Shown: positions 1 to 7,672, counted from the stretch's first letter. The stretch: 13,741 bases of DNA from CBDTYW01 sp965364735 (GCA_965364735.1 CBDTYW010000079.1:1-13741), one strand, 5' to 3'. Translations and numbers: made by a program. The notes: generated by a model not told the origin, from the letters alone.

Positions 1-362
1 CCGAGCAGCCCGTTGCGGCCGAACGCCGCCAGCAGCCCGAGGCCGGCCACGACCGGGGGGACGACCAGCGGGATCTCGCCTGCGGCGCCGGCGATGCGTG
101 CGATCCAGCCCTCTCCACGCTCGGCGACCAGCGCGAGCGGGATGCCGAGGAGCACCGCCAGGCTCGTGGCGATCGTTGACGTCACGAGCGTCAGCCGAAG
201 CGCGGTCCGGACTGCTGGTGAGCCGAGCGCGGCGGGGATCTCGGTGAGGCCCCCGCGGACTGCGAGCGCGACGATCGGCGCGGCGAGCAACAGCACCGCC
301 AGACCGGCCAGGCCAGCGACGAGGCGCCCGGGAGCGAGGGTCGCTCCGCCGCGTCGGCTCAC
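1..362 (-). CDS. modB: Molybdate ABC transporter permease ModB (N-terminal part, runs off window)
   Basis: This is the inner-membrane channel subunit of the ModABC molybdate importer; only the first 120 or so residues are in the window and the 3' part lies beyond position 1. Reading the minus strand from GTG at 362 gives a hydrophobic protein with membrane segments near residues 11-36, 56-77 and 98-115. It contains a stretch ending PPVVAGLGLLAAFGRNGLLG, which is the hallmark of ModB/CysT-type permeases (PLVxPPVVxGxxLLxxFGRxGxLG). The GTG start overlaps the TGA of the upstream slipin gene (GTGA), and no separate Shine-Dalgarno is seen, so translation is probably coupled to that gene. The expected partner modA is not adjacent; it lies near 6303-7040 on the same strand. 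The molybdate assignment rests on the motif; tungstate transport is possible. Confidence 0.85.
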   Translation of the reverse strand, partial: MSRRGGATLAPGRLVAGLAGLAVLLLAAPIVALAVRGGLTEIPAALGSPAVRTALRLTLVTSTIATSLAVLLGIPLALVAERGEGWIARIAGAAGEIPLVVPPVVAGLGLLAAFGRNGLL

Positions 363-1138
363 TTCTCGGCGATGGTGGCCATGGCGTCGGTGGCCGTGTC
401 GAGGAAGCGCAGCAGCTCCATCGGGAGCGGGAAGATCAGCGTCGAGTTCTTCTCCGCGCTGACCTCGGCCATCGTCGACAGCACGCGCAGCTGCATGGCT
501 CCGGGGGCGGTCGCCATGACGGTGGCCGCCTCGGCGAGGCGGGTCGCCGCCTCGAACTCGCCCTGTGCGTGGATGATCTTGGCGCGGCGCTCGCGCTCAG
601 CCTCGGCCTGTCTCGCCATCGCCCGACGCATCGATTCGGGCAGCTCGACGTCCTTGACCTCGACGAGGGTGACCTTCACGCCCCACGGATTCGTGAGCTC
701 GTCGATGATCGCCGCGAGCCGATCGTTGATGTCGTCGCGGTTGACGAGCAGTTCGTCGAGCTCGACCTGACCGAGGATCGAGCGGAGCGTCGTCTGCGCG
801 ACCTGCGAGGTGGCGAACAGGTAGTTCTGGACGTTGACGACGGCGTCGACCGGGTTGATGACGTTGAAGTAGGTGACCGCGTTGACCCGGACGGTCACGT
901 TGTCCTTCGTGATGACGTCCTGGGGCGGGATGTCCATCGTCACGGTCTGCAGGTTCACCTTGACCATCTTGTCCACGAACGGCAGGAGGAAGAAGAGCCC
1001 CGGCCCCTTGGCGCCGATGATGCGGCCGAGCCGGAAGATGACGCCGCGCTCGTATTCGTTGACGATGCGGATCGCGGAGCTGAGCAGCCCGACGAGCACG
1101 ACGAAGGCGAAGATCAGGCCGGGGAGGAAGTCGGGCAT
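359..1138 (-). CDS. Slipin / stomatin-like SPFH (band 7) membrane protein
   Basis: This 259-residue protein is a prokaryotic stomatin (slipin), a membrane-anchored scaffold of lipid microdomains that usually works with an NfeD-type protease. It has one N-terminal membrane segment (residues about 5-25), then EYERGVIFRLGRI, which opens the SPFH domain (about 28-185). A charged helix RAMARQAEAERERRAKIIHAQGE (about 172-194) typical of slipins follows, and then an Ala-rich oligomerisation helix. Length and order match the family (250-320 residues). The ATG start is preceded by GAGAGG at about 6 nt, overlapping the TGA of the NfeD gene 10 bp upstream, so the two are one operon. Its stop overlaps the modB start by 4 nt, which is not the usual neighbour. 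The family call is firm; its client is unknown. Confidence 0.93.
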   Translation of the reverse strand: MPDFLPGLIFAFVVLVGLLSSAIRIVNEYERGVIFRLGRIIGAKGPGLFFLLPFVDKMVKVNLQTVTMDIPPQDVITKDNVTVRVNAVTYFNVINPVDAVVNVQNYLFATSQVAQTTLRSILGQVELDELLVNRDDINDRLAAIIDELTNPWGVKVTLVEVKDVELPESMRRAMARQAEAERERRAKIIHAQGEFEAATRLAEAATVMATAPGAMQLRVLSTMAEVSAEKNSTLIFPLPMELLRFLDTATDAMATIAEK

Positions 1139-1148
1139 GGCGGGCCTC

Positions 1149-2498
1149 TCAGAGGATGGTCGGGGGGGTCGGGGCGGGCACGGAGTCCGCTGGCGCGACG
1201 ATCAGCGTCGTGCCGTCGAGCCCAACGATGCGTACCACCTCGCCGACGGGGAGGTCGGACACGGAACGGATGTGCCACCAGGTGCCGTCGAGCCGGACGC
1301 CCAGGCGGCCGCTGGCGCGGGTGGCCAAGGTGGCGGTCGCCCCGATGAGCGCGTCCTCGCCCGCGCCGTCGCTGACGCGTGAGCGTCGTATCGCGATGCC
1401 CGTGCCGACGACGACGGCCAGCATGGCGAGCGCGGTCGGGACCAGGACGCCGAGCGAGATGCCGACGCCGGTCGGCTGCTGGAAGAGGAAGAGCCCGCCG
1501 AGCACGAACGCGACGGTCCCTCCCACCGCCGCGACACCGACGCCGGGCGCGAGGAGCTCGGCGACGAAGAGGCCCGCGGCGAGCACGAGGAGCAGCGTGC
1601 CGGCGTGGTTGACCGGGAGGACGCTCAAGGAGAAGAAGGCGAGGACGAGCATGATCGCGCCGATGATCCCGCCTGCGCCGAGCCCCGGGTTCGCGATCTC
1701 GTAGAGGATCGCGAGCGTGCCGAGCGAGATGAAGATGAAGGCGAGGTTCGGGTCGGCGATCGTCTGGAGCAGGCGTCGTGTCCCGGACATGTCGAGCTCG
1801 ACGAGCGGGGCGTCCGCGGTGGCGAGCGTCAGGGACCCGCCGTTGGCGAGCGCGATCGTGCGTCCGTCGATCTGTTCGAGGAGGTCGTCGAGGTCCGTCG
1901 CGATGAGGTCGACCGCGCCGATCGCAAGGGCCTCCGTCGCGGTGATCGATCGACCGTCGCGGACCGAGTCGACCGCGAAGCCGACGTCGCGACCGCGCGC
2001 TTCGGCGATCGCCTCCGCGTAGGCGGCGGCGTTGTTGACGATCTTGTCGCCGACCTCCCCGCCCTGGACGTCGACGGGGGTCGCGGCACCGATCGTGGTG
2101 GCTGGTGCCATGGCCGCGACGTGTGCGGACAACGTGATGAAGGTGCCGGCGGAACCTGCATCCGCGCCGGACGGCGACACGAAGACGATGACCGGGATGG
2201 GGGAGTTGAGGAACGTCTGGACGATGGTCCGCATCGACGTGACCAACCCGCCCGGCGTGTCGAGCTCGACGACCAGCGCATGGTGGCCGTCGATCGCCGC
2301 GATCGCGACGGTGTCGCGCAGGTGGTCGGCGATGACGGGGGTGATCGCGCCGCGGACCGACGTCGTCGCGACGGCTCCGGACGTGCCACGAGGATCTTCG
2401 GTGGCCGCAGCCAGGGACGCGACGCCGAGCGTCGTCACCGCCGCCAGCAGCAACGCCGCGACGAGTGACCGCCAGCCGGAAAGGAAGTGTTCGCTCAT
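1149..2498 (-). CDS. NfeD-family membrane-bound serine protease (STOPP, ClpP-class)
   Basis: This 449-residue protein matches the long form of NfeD, a membrane protease that cleaves stomatin-like partners (characterised in Pyrococcus as PH1510). A signal peptide covers about residues 1-33 (hydrophobic core, then ASLAAA). The ClpP/crotonase-like protease domain is about 45-215, with LVVELDTPGG and then SGADAGSAGTF. S116 is the likely nucleophile and K152 the likely general base, 36 residues later, so it is a Ser-Lys dyad. Four or five membrane segments span about 250-370. A C-terminal NfeD OB-fold is about 378-440. It is the first gene of the minus-strand operon with slipin. The ATG has no good Shine-Dalgarno, and its promoter should lie in 2499-2870, though no convincing -35/-10 pair is seen there. 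Confidence 0.92.
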   Translation of the reverse strand: MSEHFLSGWRSLVAALLLAAVTTLGVASLAAATEDPRGTSGAVATTSVRGAITPVIADHLRDTVAIAAIDGHHALVVELDTPGGLVTSMRTIVQTFLNSPIPVIVFVSPSGADAGSAGTFITLSAHVAAMAPATTIGAATPVDVQGGEVGDKIVNNAAAYAEAIAEARGRDVGFAVDSVRDGRSITATEALAIGAVDLIATDLDDLLEQIDGRTIALANGGSLTLATADAPLVELDMSGTRRLLQTIADPNLAFIFISLGTLAILYEIANPGLGAGGIIGAIMLVLAFFSLSVLPVNHAGTLLLVLAAGLFVAELLAPGVGVAAVGGTVAFVLGGLFLFQQPTGVGISLGVLVPTALAMLAVVVGTGIAIRRSRVSDGAGEDALIGATATLATRASGRLGVRLDGTWWHIRSVSDLPVGEVVRIVGLDGTTLIVAPADSVPAPTPPTIL

Positions 2499-2857
2499 GT
2501 GGACAAGTGTGGCAGACCGGTCCCGCTCACGGTCGGCCGGTCGGGCACAACCGTGCGCTGCAGGTGCCGGGCTTCATCGTCCAGCCCGGCGACCACAACA
2601 TCGTCGTCGCGCAGCCATCGCAGGAGGACCCGGAGCGCTCTGACGACGGGTTCGCTGCGTCGATCTCCTCGGATCAGGACCACTCGGTCTGGTTCGCCAC
2701 GGGCGCCGTCGACTTCCGCGACCGCGACGACCTGACGTCGTTCTGCACCATCACCGGGGACGACACGCAGAAGTTCGGCGACCGCAACGACGACGGCACG
2801 CGTCAGTACAACCAGCCCGGCACCTTCCGGATCAGGAAGGGCGGCTCCGGCTGCTGA
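2465..2857 (+). CDS. Small protein of unknown function, probably a 5'-truncated gene
   Basis: I do not recognise this protein. The frame is open from a GTG at 2465 to TGA at 2855-2857, but coding-like, G/C-ending codons begin only near 2540, so the useful part is about 100 residues. That part is polar and acidic, rich in Asp and Gly, with DGFAASISSDQDHSVWFATG in the middle and GDDTQKFGDRNDDGTRQYN near the end. It finishes GGSGC with one other cysteine, which suggests an exported disulfide-bonded domain. Yet there is no signal peptide and no start codon with a Shine-Dalgarno, and the first 34 nt overlap the start of nfeD on the other strand. I infer that it is the 3' remnant of a longer secreted-protein gene. 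A hairpin 11 nt after the stop fits its terminator. It could also be a short intact gene starting at GTG 2507 or 2564. Confidence 0.45.
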   Translation: MTASRKGSVRSCGQVWQTGPAHGRPVGHNRALQVPGFIVQPGDHNIVVAQPSQEDPERSDDGFAASISSDQDHSVWFATGAVDFRDRDDLTSFCTITGDDTQKFGDRNDDGTRQYNQPGTFRIRKGGSGC

Positions 2858-2867
2858 TGCGGCTACG

Positions 2868-2890
2868 GTCGTGCGGCTCAGCCGTACGAC
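2868..2890 (+). terminator. 10-bp hairpin between the small ORF and the ABC operon
   Basis: Arms GTCGTGCGGC (2868-2877) and GCCGTACGAC (2881-2890) enclose a 3-nt loop TCA. The only non-Watson-Crick position is G2873 opposite T2885, a G-U wobble in plus-strand RNA but a C-A mismatch in minus-strand RNA, so the structure favours plus-strand transcripts. It starts 11 nt after the stop of the small ORF and ends 19 nt before the ABC ATPase start. No T-run follows, which is common for actinobacterial terminators. It could instead be an operator or a 5'-leader element of the ABC operon. Confidence 0.5.
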
Positions 2891-2909
2891 TCCCGGAAGC
2901 GCTCGCCTG

Positions 2910-3674
2910 ATGTCTGGTTCCAACGGTTTCGCCGCCCGCGCCATCGGTGCGGAGAAGACCTACGGCGAGGGCTCGACGGCGGTCCACGCGCTGGCCGGCG
3001 TCGACCTCGACATCCCGCGTGGTGAGTTCACCGCGATCATGGGCCCGTCCGGCTCCGGCAAGTCGACGCTGCTGCACTGCCTGGCCGGCCTCGACCGTGT
3101 CACCGGCGGGAGCATCGAGCTCGCCGGGCAGAACGTCGCTGACCTCAACGACAAGCAGCTGACGCTGCTGCGTCGCGAGCAGGTCGGCTTCATCTTCCAG
3201 GCGTACAACCTCGTCCCGACCCTCAACGCGACCGAGAACATCACGCTGCCGATCGACCTCGCCGGCGGCAAGGTCGATCAGGCCTGGTTCGACCAGGTGG
3301 TCTCGACGCTCGGGATCGGTGACCGGCTCACCCACAAGCCGTCGCAGCTCTCCGGCGGCCAGCAGCAGCGCGTCGCCGCTGCCCGCGCGCTGGTGTCGCG
3401 GCCGACGGTTGTGTTCGCCGACGAGCCGACCGGGGCGCTCGACTCGAACTCCGGCGCGGAGCTGTTGCGCTTCCTGCGCAGGGCCGTCGAGGAGTTCGGT
3501 CAGTCGATCGTGATGGTCAGCCACGACCCCTCCGCGGCTTCGTACGCGCAGCGACTCCTGTTCCTTGCGGACGGCAAGGTCGTCGACGAGATGCGTGAGC
3601 CGACCGCGGACAAGGTGCTCGACCGCATGAAGCGGCTCGAGGACGACTCGGCGGTGAGAGCTCAGGACGCCTGA
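2910..3674 (+). CDS. ABC transporter ATPase, MacB/LolD type
   Basis: This is the cytoplasmic ATPase of a type VII (MacB-like) ABC system that drives the FtsX-type permease encoded next. From ATG 2910 it is 254 residues, a typical length. It has Walker A GPSGSGKST (45-53), Q-loop Q97 in FIFQAYNLVPTL, signature LSGGQQQR (147-154), Walker B VVFADEP with catalytic E172, D-loop GALD and switch H205. The FQ.YNLxPxLxAxENxxLP run is typical of the LolD/MacB subfamily. ATG 2910 is preferred because GGAAG lies 10 nt upstream; a GTG at 2871 would put the start inside a hairpin. The stop TGA and the permease ATG share one base (TGATG), so the two are translated together. The substrate cannot be read from the sequence. 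Confidence 0.95.
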   Translation: MSGSNGFAARAIGAEKTYGEGSTAVHALAGVDLDIPRGEFTAIMGPSGSGKSTLLHCLAGLDRVTGGSIELAGQNVADLNDKQLTLLRREQVGFIFQAYNLVPTLNATENITLPIDLAGGKVDQAWFDQVVSTLGIGDRLTHKPSQLSGGQQQRVAAARALVSRPTVVFADEPTGALDSNSGAELLRFLRRAVEEFGQSIVMVSHDPSAASYAQRLLFLADGKVVDEMREPTADKVLDRMKRLEDDSAVRAQDA

Positions 3675-6316
3675 TGCTCCGCGTCGCGCTCAAGTCGATC
3701 CTGGGCAACAAGCTGCGCTTCGCGCTGACCGGGTTGGCCGTCGTCCTCGGCGTCACGTTCGTGTCGGGCGTGTTCGTCCTGACCGACTCGATCTCGCGCT
3801 CGTTCAACGGGTTGTTCGACGAGATCAACGCTGGTGTCGCGGTCTACGTGAACCCGATCAGCGAGGTCGAGGCAGAGATCGGGGGCGGCGCTGGCATCGT
3901 CGGTGGCGCCTCCCTGCCGGAGGATCTCATCGAGGTCATCGAGGCCGTGGAAGGTGTCAAGACGGTCGTGCCGTTCGTGCAGGCGTTGGCGCTGATCGTG
4001 GATGACGAGAACGTCAAGATCGGTGCGCAGGGTCCGCCGAACTTCGGGTTCTCGTGGTCGGGTGTCGGACCGCTGCGGATCGCCGCTGACGACGGTCGTG
4101 CACCGCTGGCCCCGGATGAGGTGGTGCTCGACCGCGGAAGCGCCGAGACCCTGGCGATGCGTCGGGACATCGACCTCGCCGCTCTGCTCGGCCAGTCCGT
4201 GACGATCGTGCTCGGCGAAGCCGGACCCCGGCAGTTCACCGTCGTCGGGTTCTCGACCTTCGGTGAGACCAACAGCCTGCTCGGCGCGACGACGGCAGCC
4301 TTCGAGGTCGAGACGGCGCAACGGCTGTTCGGCAAGGAAGGCCTCTACGACCAGATCGCCATCCTCTCAGCGCCGAACACCAACGACGACCTGCTGCGCG
4401 ACGCGATCGGCGCCGCCATCAACGCAGGGCAGGCAGCCGACGATCCGCTGTACGAGGTGCTCACCGGGGCGGAGCAGAACGACTCCGACATCGCCGACGT
4501 CCAGGAAGGCCTCGGATTCCTGACGACCGCACTGCTTGCCTTCGCAGCCATCGCGCTCTTCGTCGGTGCCTTCATCATCGTCAACACGTTCTCGATCGTT
4601 GTCGCCCAGCGCACCCGCGAGTACGGGCTGCTTCGCGCGGTCGGCGCGACCGGGCGGCAGATCCAGGTCGCCGTCATCATCGAGGCGTTCGTCGTCGGCA
4701 TCACCGCTGCGACCGTCGGCTTGGTCGCTGGCATCGGCCTTGCTGGACTGCTGCAGACCGTGCTGGACGCCGCGGGGATCTCGATCCCGTCGTCCGGGAT
4801 CGTGGTCAACCCGCGGACCGTCGTCGCGAGCTACGTCGTCGGTGTCGGGGTGACCATTGTCGCGGCGATCTCGCCGTCGCGGCGAGCTGCGCGCATCAGC
4901 CCGATCGAGGCGCTGCGCGACTCCGGTCCGGACACCGGCGGCGCGATCTCGGCCCGACGCACCACGGTGGGGCTGGCCATCGGTGTGCTCGGCGGCGCGC
5001 TGCTGTTGGTCGGCCTGCTCGTCGTGTCGGAGGTGTCGCTGGTCGGGCTCGGCATGGCGCTGACCTTCATCGGCGTTGCTGTCCTCGCCCCGCACGCCGC
5101 GCGACCCGTCGCACGCACGCTCGGCGCGATCCCGGCGAAGCTCGGGGTTCCGGGTCGCCTCGCACAGCGCAACGCCGAGCGCAACCCGAAGCGCACGGCG
5201 TCGACGGCGTCCGCGCTGATGATCGGCGTGGCGCTGGTCGCCTTCTTCGCGATCTTCTCCTCCTCGGCGCTCAAGTCGATCGATGCTCTGCTCGAGGAGC
5301 AGTACTCCGCGGACTTCTCGATTCAGGTCGACTCCGGCTTCGGCCCGCCGCAAGGGATGCCGAAGGCGTTCGCCGCGGAGCTGCGCACGAACGACGACGT
5401 CGGCGAGGTCGGCAGCTTCAGCGTCACGAACATGCTGCTGCACCGAGCCGGTTCGTTCGCGACGGGCGGGGCAGACATCGGCAGCACGCTGGTCGGTGGT
5501 GTCACGGTCAGCAACCTCGAGGTCTTCGTGACGGTGGGAATGGTCGAAGGGGCGGCCCTCGACCTCACGCAGCCTTCCACGGTCCTCGTGGACGACGAGG
5601 TTGCCGAGCAGTTGTCGATCGGTGTCGGGGACACGATCACCGGCTCGTTCGCCTCGTCACGTGACGTCGAGCTCCGCATCGTGGGGATCTTCGCCAACGA
5701 CGAGATCCTCCAGCCCGCGGGCGCATGGCTCATGGACGAGGACCAGCTGTCTGTGTTGGCCGGCGGTCTGCAGGACCTGACGATGTCGGTGAACGCACCC
5801 GAGGGTGGTTCGCCCGAGGTGACCCGCGCAGCCATCGAGGAGATCGCCGCGGCCTACCCGGGCGTGGAGGCGCTCAACGAGGCCGAGGTCCGTGAAGAAG
5901 CACGCGCGCAGGTCAACGGGGTGCTCAACGGGCTGACGGTGCTGCTGTTCCTTGCCGTGATCATCGCGGTGATCGGGATCATCAACACCCTCGCGCTCAG
6001 CGTCTTCGAGCGCACCCGCGAGATCGGGCTGCTGCGAGCGGTTGGCATGGTCCGTCAGCAGGCGCGCGCGATGATCCGTTGGGAGGCGGTGATCGTGTCG
6101 GTGTTCGGGGCGTTGCTCGGGATCGTGGTCGGCATCTTCTTCGGCTGGTCGATGGTGAAGGCGCTGGCCAGCGCCGGCATCTCCGAGTTCGACCTCCCGG
6201 TCGGACAGCTGGTCGGCTACGTGGTGGCCGCCGGCATCGCGGGCGTCATCGCCGCGATCCTCCCGGCCCGCCGGGCCGCGCGGCTCGACGTCCTGGACGC
6301 CGTCACGAGCGAGTGA
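3674..6316 (+). CDS. FtsX/MacB-type ABC permease, duplicated two-repeat form
   Basis: This 880-residue permease is built as two homologous halves, as in actinobacterial single-chain FtsX-type transporters. Each half has an N-terminal membrane helix (about 16-37 and 513-533), a large extracytoplasmic MacB_PCD-like domain (about 40-275 and 540-745) and three more helices (about 282-308, 333-362, 380-400; and 752-776, 803-828, 846-864). Two extra helices sit between the halves (about 430-472). The ATPase-coupling loops are nearly identical: RTREYGLLRAVG at 313 and RTREIGLLRAVG at 780. Both halves end with P.RRAAR followed by a D/E-AL-like tail. The system probably extrudes or extracts a lipid-like or peptide substrate, or transmits force outside the membrane; which is not determinable. 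Its last 14 bp overlap the 3' end of modA on the other strand. Confidence 0.93.
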   Translation: MLRVALKSILGNKLRFALTGLAVVLGVTFVSGVFVLTDSISRSFNGLFDEINAGVAVYVNPISEVEAEIGGGAGIVGGASLPEDLIEVIEAVEGVKTVVPFVQALALIVDDENVKIGAQGPPNFGFSWSGVGPLRIAADDGRAPLAPDEVVLDRGSAETLAMRRDIDLAALLGQSVTIVLGEAGPRQFTVVGFSTFGETNSLLGATTAAFEVETAQRLFGKEGLYDQIAILSAPNTNDDLLRDAIGAAINAGQAADDPLYEVLTGAEQNDSDIADVQEGLGFLTTALLAFAAIALFVGAFIIVNTFSIVVAQRTREYGLLRAVGATGRQIQVAVIIEAFVVGITAATVGLVAGIGLAGLLQTVLDAAGISIPSSGIVVNPRTVVASYVVGVGVTIVAAISPSRRAARISPIEALRDSGPDTGGAISARRTTVGLAIGVLGGALLLVGLLVVSEVSLVGLGMALTFIGVAVLAPHAARPVARTLGAIPAKLGVPGRLAQRNAERNPKRTASTASALMIGVALVAFFAIFSSSALKSIDALLEEQYSADFSIQVDSGFGPPQGMPKAFAAELRTNDDVGEVGSFSVTNMLLHRAGSFATGGADIGSTLVGGVTVSNLEVFVTVGMVEGAALDLTQPSTVLVDDEVAEQLSIGVGDTITGSFASSRDVELRIVGIFANDEILQPAGAWLMDEDQLSVLAGGLQDLTMSVNAPEGGSPEVTRAAIEEIAAAYPGVEALNEAEVREEARAQVNGVLNGLTVLLFLAVIIAVIGIINTLALSVFERTREIGLLRAVGMVRQQARAMIRWEAVIVSVFGALLGIVVGIFFGWSMVKALASAGISEFDLPVGQLVGYVVAAGIAGVIAAILPARRAARLDVLDAVTSE

Positions 6317-7040
6317 AGCCGTACGCGAGCCAGGTCTCGTCGGCCTCCAGCAGCGCGTCGAGGACGGCGCGGTCCGCGGCTGATGCGTCGCTCCGGATCA
6401 GCACGACGGACGTCGCGGTCATGTCCGCGCGGAGCGGGATGAACGTGATGTCGTCGGTCCGTCCAGATGCCGCGGTCGCGTAGACGATCGCGGCGTCGGC
6501 CTCGCCCGAGGCGACCTTCGCGAGCGTGAGCGCCGCGGAGGTCTCGAAGGAGTCCACGCCGGCGTAGAGGTCCTCGAGTGCGTCCGGGGTCACGACGCCG
6601 TCAGCGAGCTCACGAGCAAGCAGCCGGTCGGTCCAGGTGCGGAGGGGTACGCCGAGATCGGCCAGCACCACGACGAGGTCGGGATCGGCGAGGTCTGTGA
6701 GGGTGGTGACCTCACCGAGCGCTCCCGGTGCCACCGCGATCGCCAGCGGGCTCGACACCAGCGGGATCGGGGATGCGAACCCACCGTCGCGGGCGAGCTC
6801 CTCCCCGATCTCCGGGTCGGCGAGCAGGACGAGGTGCGCATCGACGTCGCGGGCCTGGGCGGCGAGGACCTGCGAGGCACCTTCGGACAGCGTCGCGTCG
6901 AGGCCGCCGTCCGCCAGGATCTGCGTCACCGGGAGCATCAGCGACGAGGCGACGAGCACCATGGGTCGATCGTCGGCGGACGCGCAGGCCGGGATCATCA
7001 GCACGGCGACCAGGACTGCCGTGAGCCGGCGAGCGATCAT
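6303..7040 (-). CDS. modA: ModA-like molybdate-binding lipoprotein
   Basis: This is the extracytoplasmic solute-binding protein of a molybdate-type importer, 245 residues long, the usual size. Residues 1-18 are a signal peptide ending in a lipobox (MIPA) with the lipidation cysteine C19. The mature start VLVASSL matches the VFAASSL oxyanion-binding strand of ModA. GASQVLAAQ then corresponds to the second anion-binding loop (GSSxxLAxQ), and the following DAHLVLLAD to the (P)ADVFASAD strand. Near the C-terminus GEADAAIVYATAA matches the conserved G.ADAGIVYxTDA. It is a divergent member, so the exact oxyanion is less sure than the fold. Its ATG overlaps the tetR stop (ATGA), which makes it the second gene of the tetR transcript. 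It is separated from modB by about 6 kb. Confidence 0.78.
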   Translation of the reverse strand: MIARRLTAVLVAVLMIPACASADDRPMVLVASSLMLPVTQILADGGLDATLSEGASQVLAAQARDVDAHLVLLADPEIGEELARDGGFASPIPLVSSPLAIAVAPGALGEVTTLTDLADPDLVVVLADLGVPLRTWTDRLLARELADGVVTPDALEDLYAGVDSFETSAALTLAKVASGEADAAIVYATAASGRTDDITFIPLRADMTATSVVLIRSDASAADRAVLDALLEADETWLAYGFTRS

Positions 7041-7636
7041 GCCTCGGCCGCGGGGGAGAGGATGGCGGCGGCGAGGACCTGCTCGATGAGGTCGATCAGC
7101 TCGGCGCGGCTGACGAGGTCCTGCTCGAGCCAGGCGATCGCGGTCTCCTCGACGAAGGCAAGACAGCCGCGGACCGCGAGGGGAGCGGCCGGGGCGAGCG
7201 GCCAGCCGAGGTCGCCGGCGATGGTGAGGACCCGCTCGGTGATGGTGGACTTGACCCGCTCGGACACCTCGCGCATGTGCTCGTCCCCTCCGGCGGCGCC
7301 TCGGACGATCGCGATGTACGCCGCGCGGTTCTCGGAGATGTGGTCGACGTAGCCCGAGAGCCCCTCTCTCAGCGCGACCATCGGGTCCGTGACGGTGGAC
7401 CCGTCCGCGGGCAGCACCACATCGAGCAGCCCGCGTGCTGCCTCGGCGACGATCTCGGCGAGCAGCGCGGACCGCGAGGGGAAGTAGTGGAACAGCAGGC
7501 TGCGGGAGATCCCGGCGCGTGCGGTGACCTCATCGAGGCTCAGCTCCTCGAAGCTCGTCGCCGTGACGAGGTCCCGGCCGATCGCGAGCAGCTGGGCGCG
7601 ACGGTCTTCGCGGGACATGCGTGTCGTGGTGGTCAT
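7037..7636 (-). CDS. TetR-family transcriptional regulator
   Basis: This 199-residue protein is a one-component repressor. The TetR_N helix-turn-helix is at about residues 14-60 (LSLDEVTARAGISRSLLFHYFPSRSALL), with the recognition helix including SRSLLFHYF. The C-terminal part (about 75-195) is the all-helical ligand-binding and dimerisation domain, not closely recognisable. It is transcribed away from the dehydrogenase/monooxygenase operon, with two matching palindromes in the 93-bp gap, so it most likely represses both itself and that operon. The start is uncertain: ATG 7636 has no Shine-Dalgarno, ATG 7618 and ATG 7663 are in frame, and 7663 would place an operator inside the coding region. 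I favour 7636. The stop overlaps modA by 4 nt. Confidence 0.92.
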   Translation of the reverse strand: MTTTTRMSREDRRAQLLAIGRDLVTATSFEELSLDEVTARAGISRSLLFHYFPSRSALLAEIVAEAARGLLDVVLPADGSTVTDPMVALREGLSGYVDHISENRAAYIAIVRGAAGGDEHMREVSERVKSTITERVLTIAGDLGWPLAPAAPLAVRGCLAFVEETAIAWLEQDLVSRAELIDLIEQVLAAAILSPAAEA

Positions 7637-7655
7637 GCGGGGAGCGTGGCAGGTT

Positions 7656-7672
7656 GTTGACATGGTGTCAAC
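7656..7672. promoter_or_regulatory. Palindromic operator 1 (TetR site) over the -35 box
   Basis: The sequence is GTTGACA-TGG-TGTCAAC, a perfect inverted repeat with 7-bp arms. It shares the core GTTGAC-N5-GTCAAC with a second palindrome centred 39 bp away. It covers the TTGACA -35 hexamer of the dehydrogenase operon and lies 20 bp before the chosen tetR start. Binding by the divergent TetR protein is inferred from position and symmetry. Confidence 0.75.

Noticed and set aside
569..1348. Long Asp/Arg-rich and Ser/Arg/Pro-rich open frames opposite most real genes
   Set aside because: They lie antisense or out of frame to well-supported genes, have low-complexity composition typical of high-GC shadow frames, and show no domain.
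2498..2506. TGTGGACAA, a perfect match to the high-GC DnaA box TTGTCCACA, at the nfeD start; a near match TGTGGGTAA at 12738-12746
   Set aside because: Single isolated 9-mers far from each other, with no AT-rich unwinding region, dnaA or dnaN gene. No origin is supported.
2871..3674. GTG 2871 as an earlier start for the ABC ATPase
   Set aside because: It falls inside the 10-bp hairpin, has no Shine-Dalgarno and adds 13 residues not typical of the family; ATG 2910 has GGAAG upstream.
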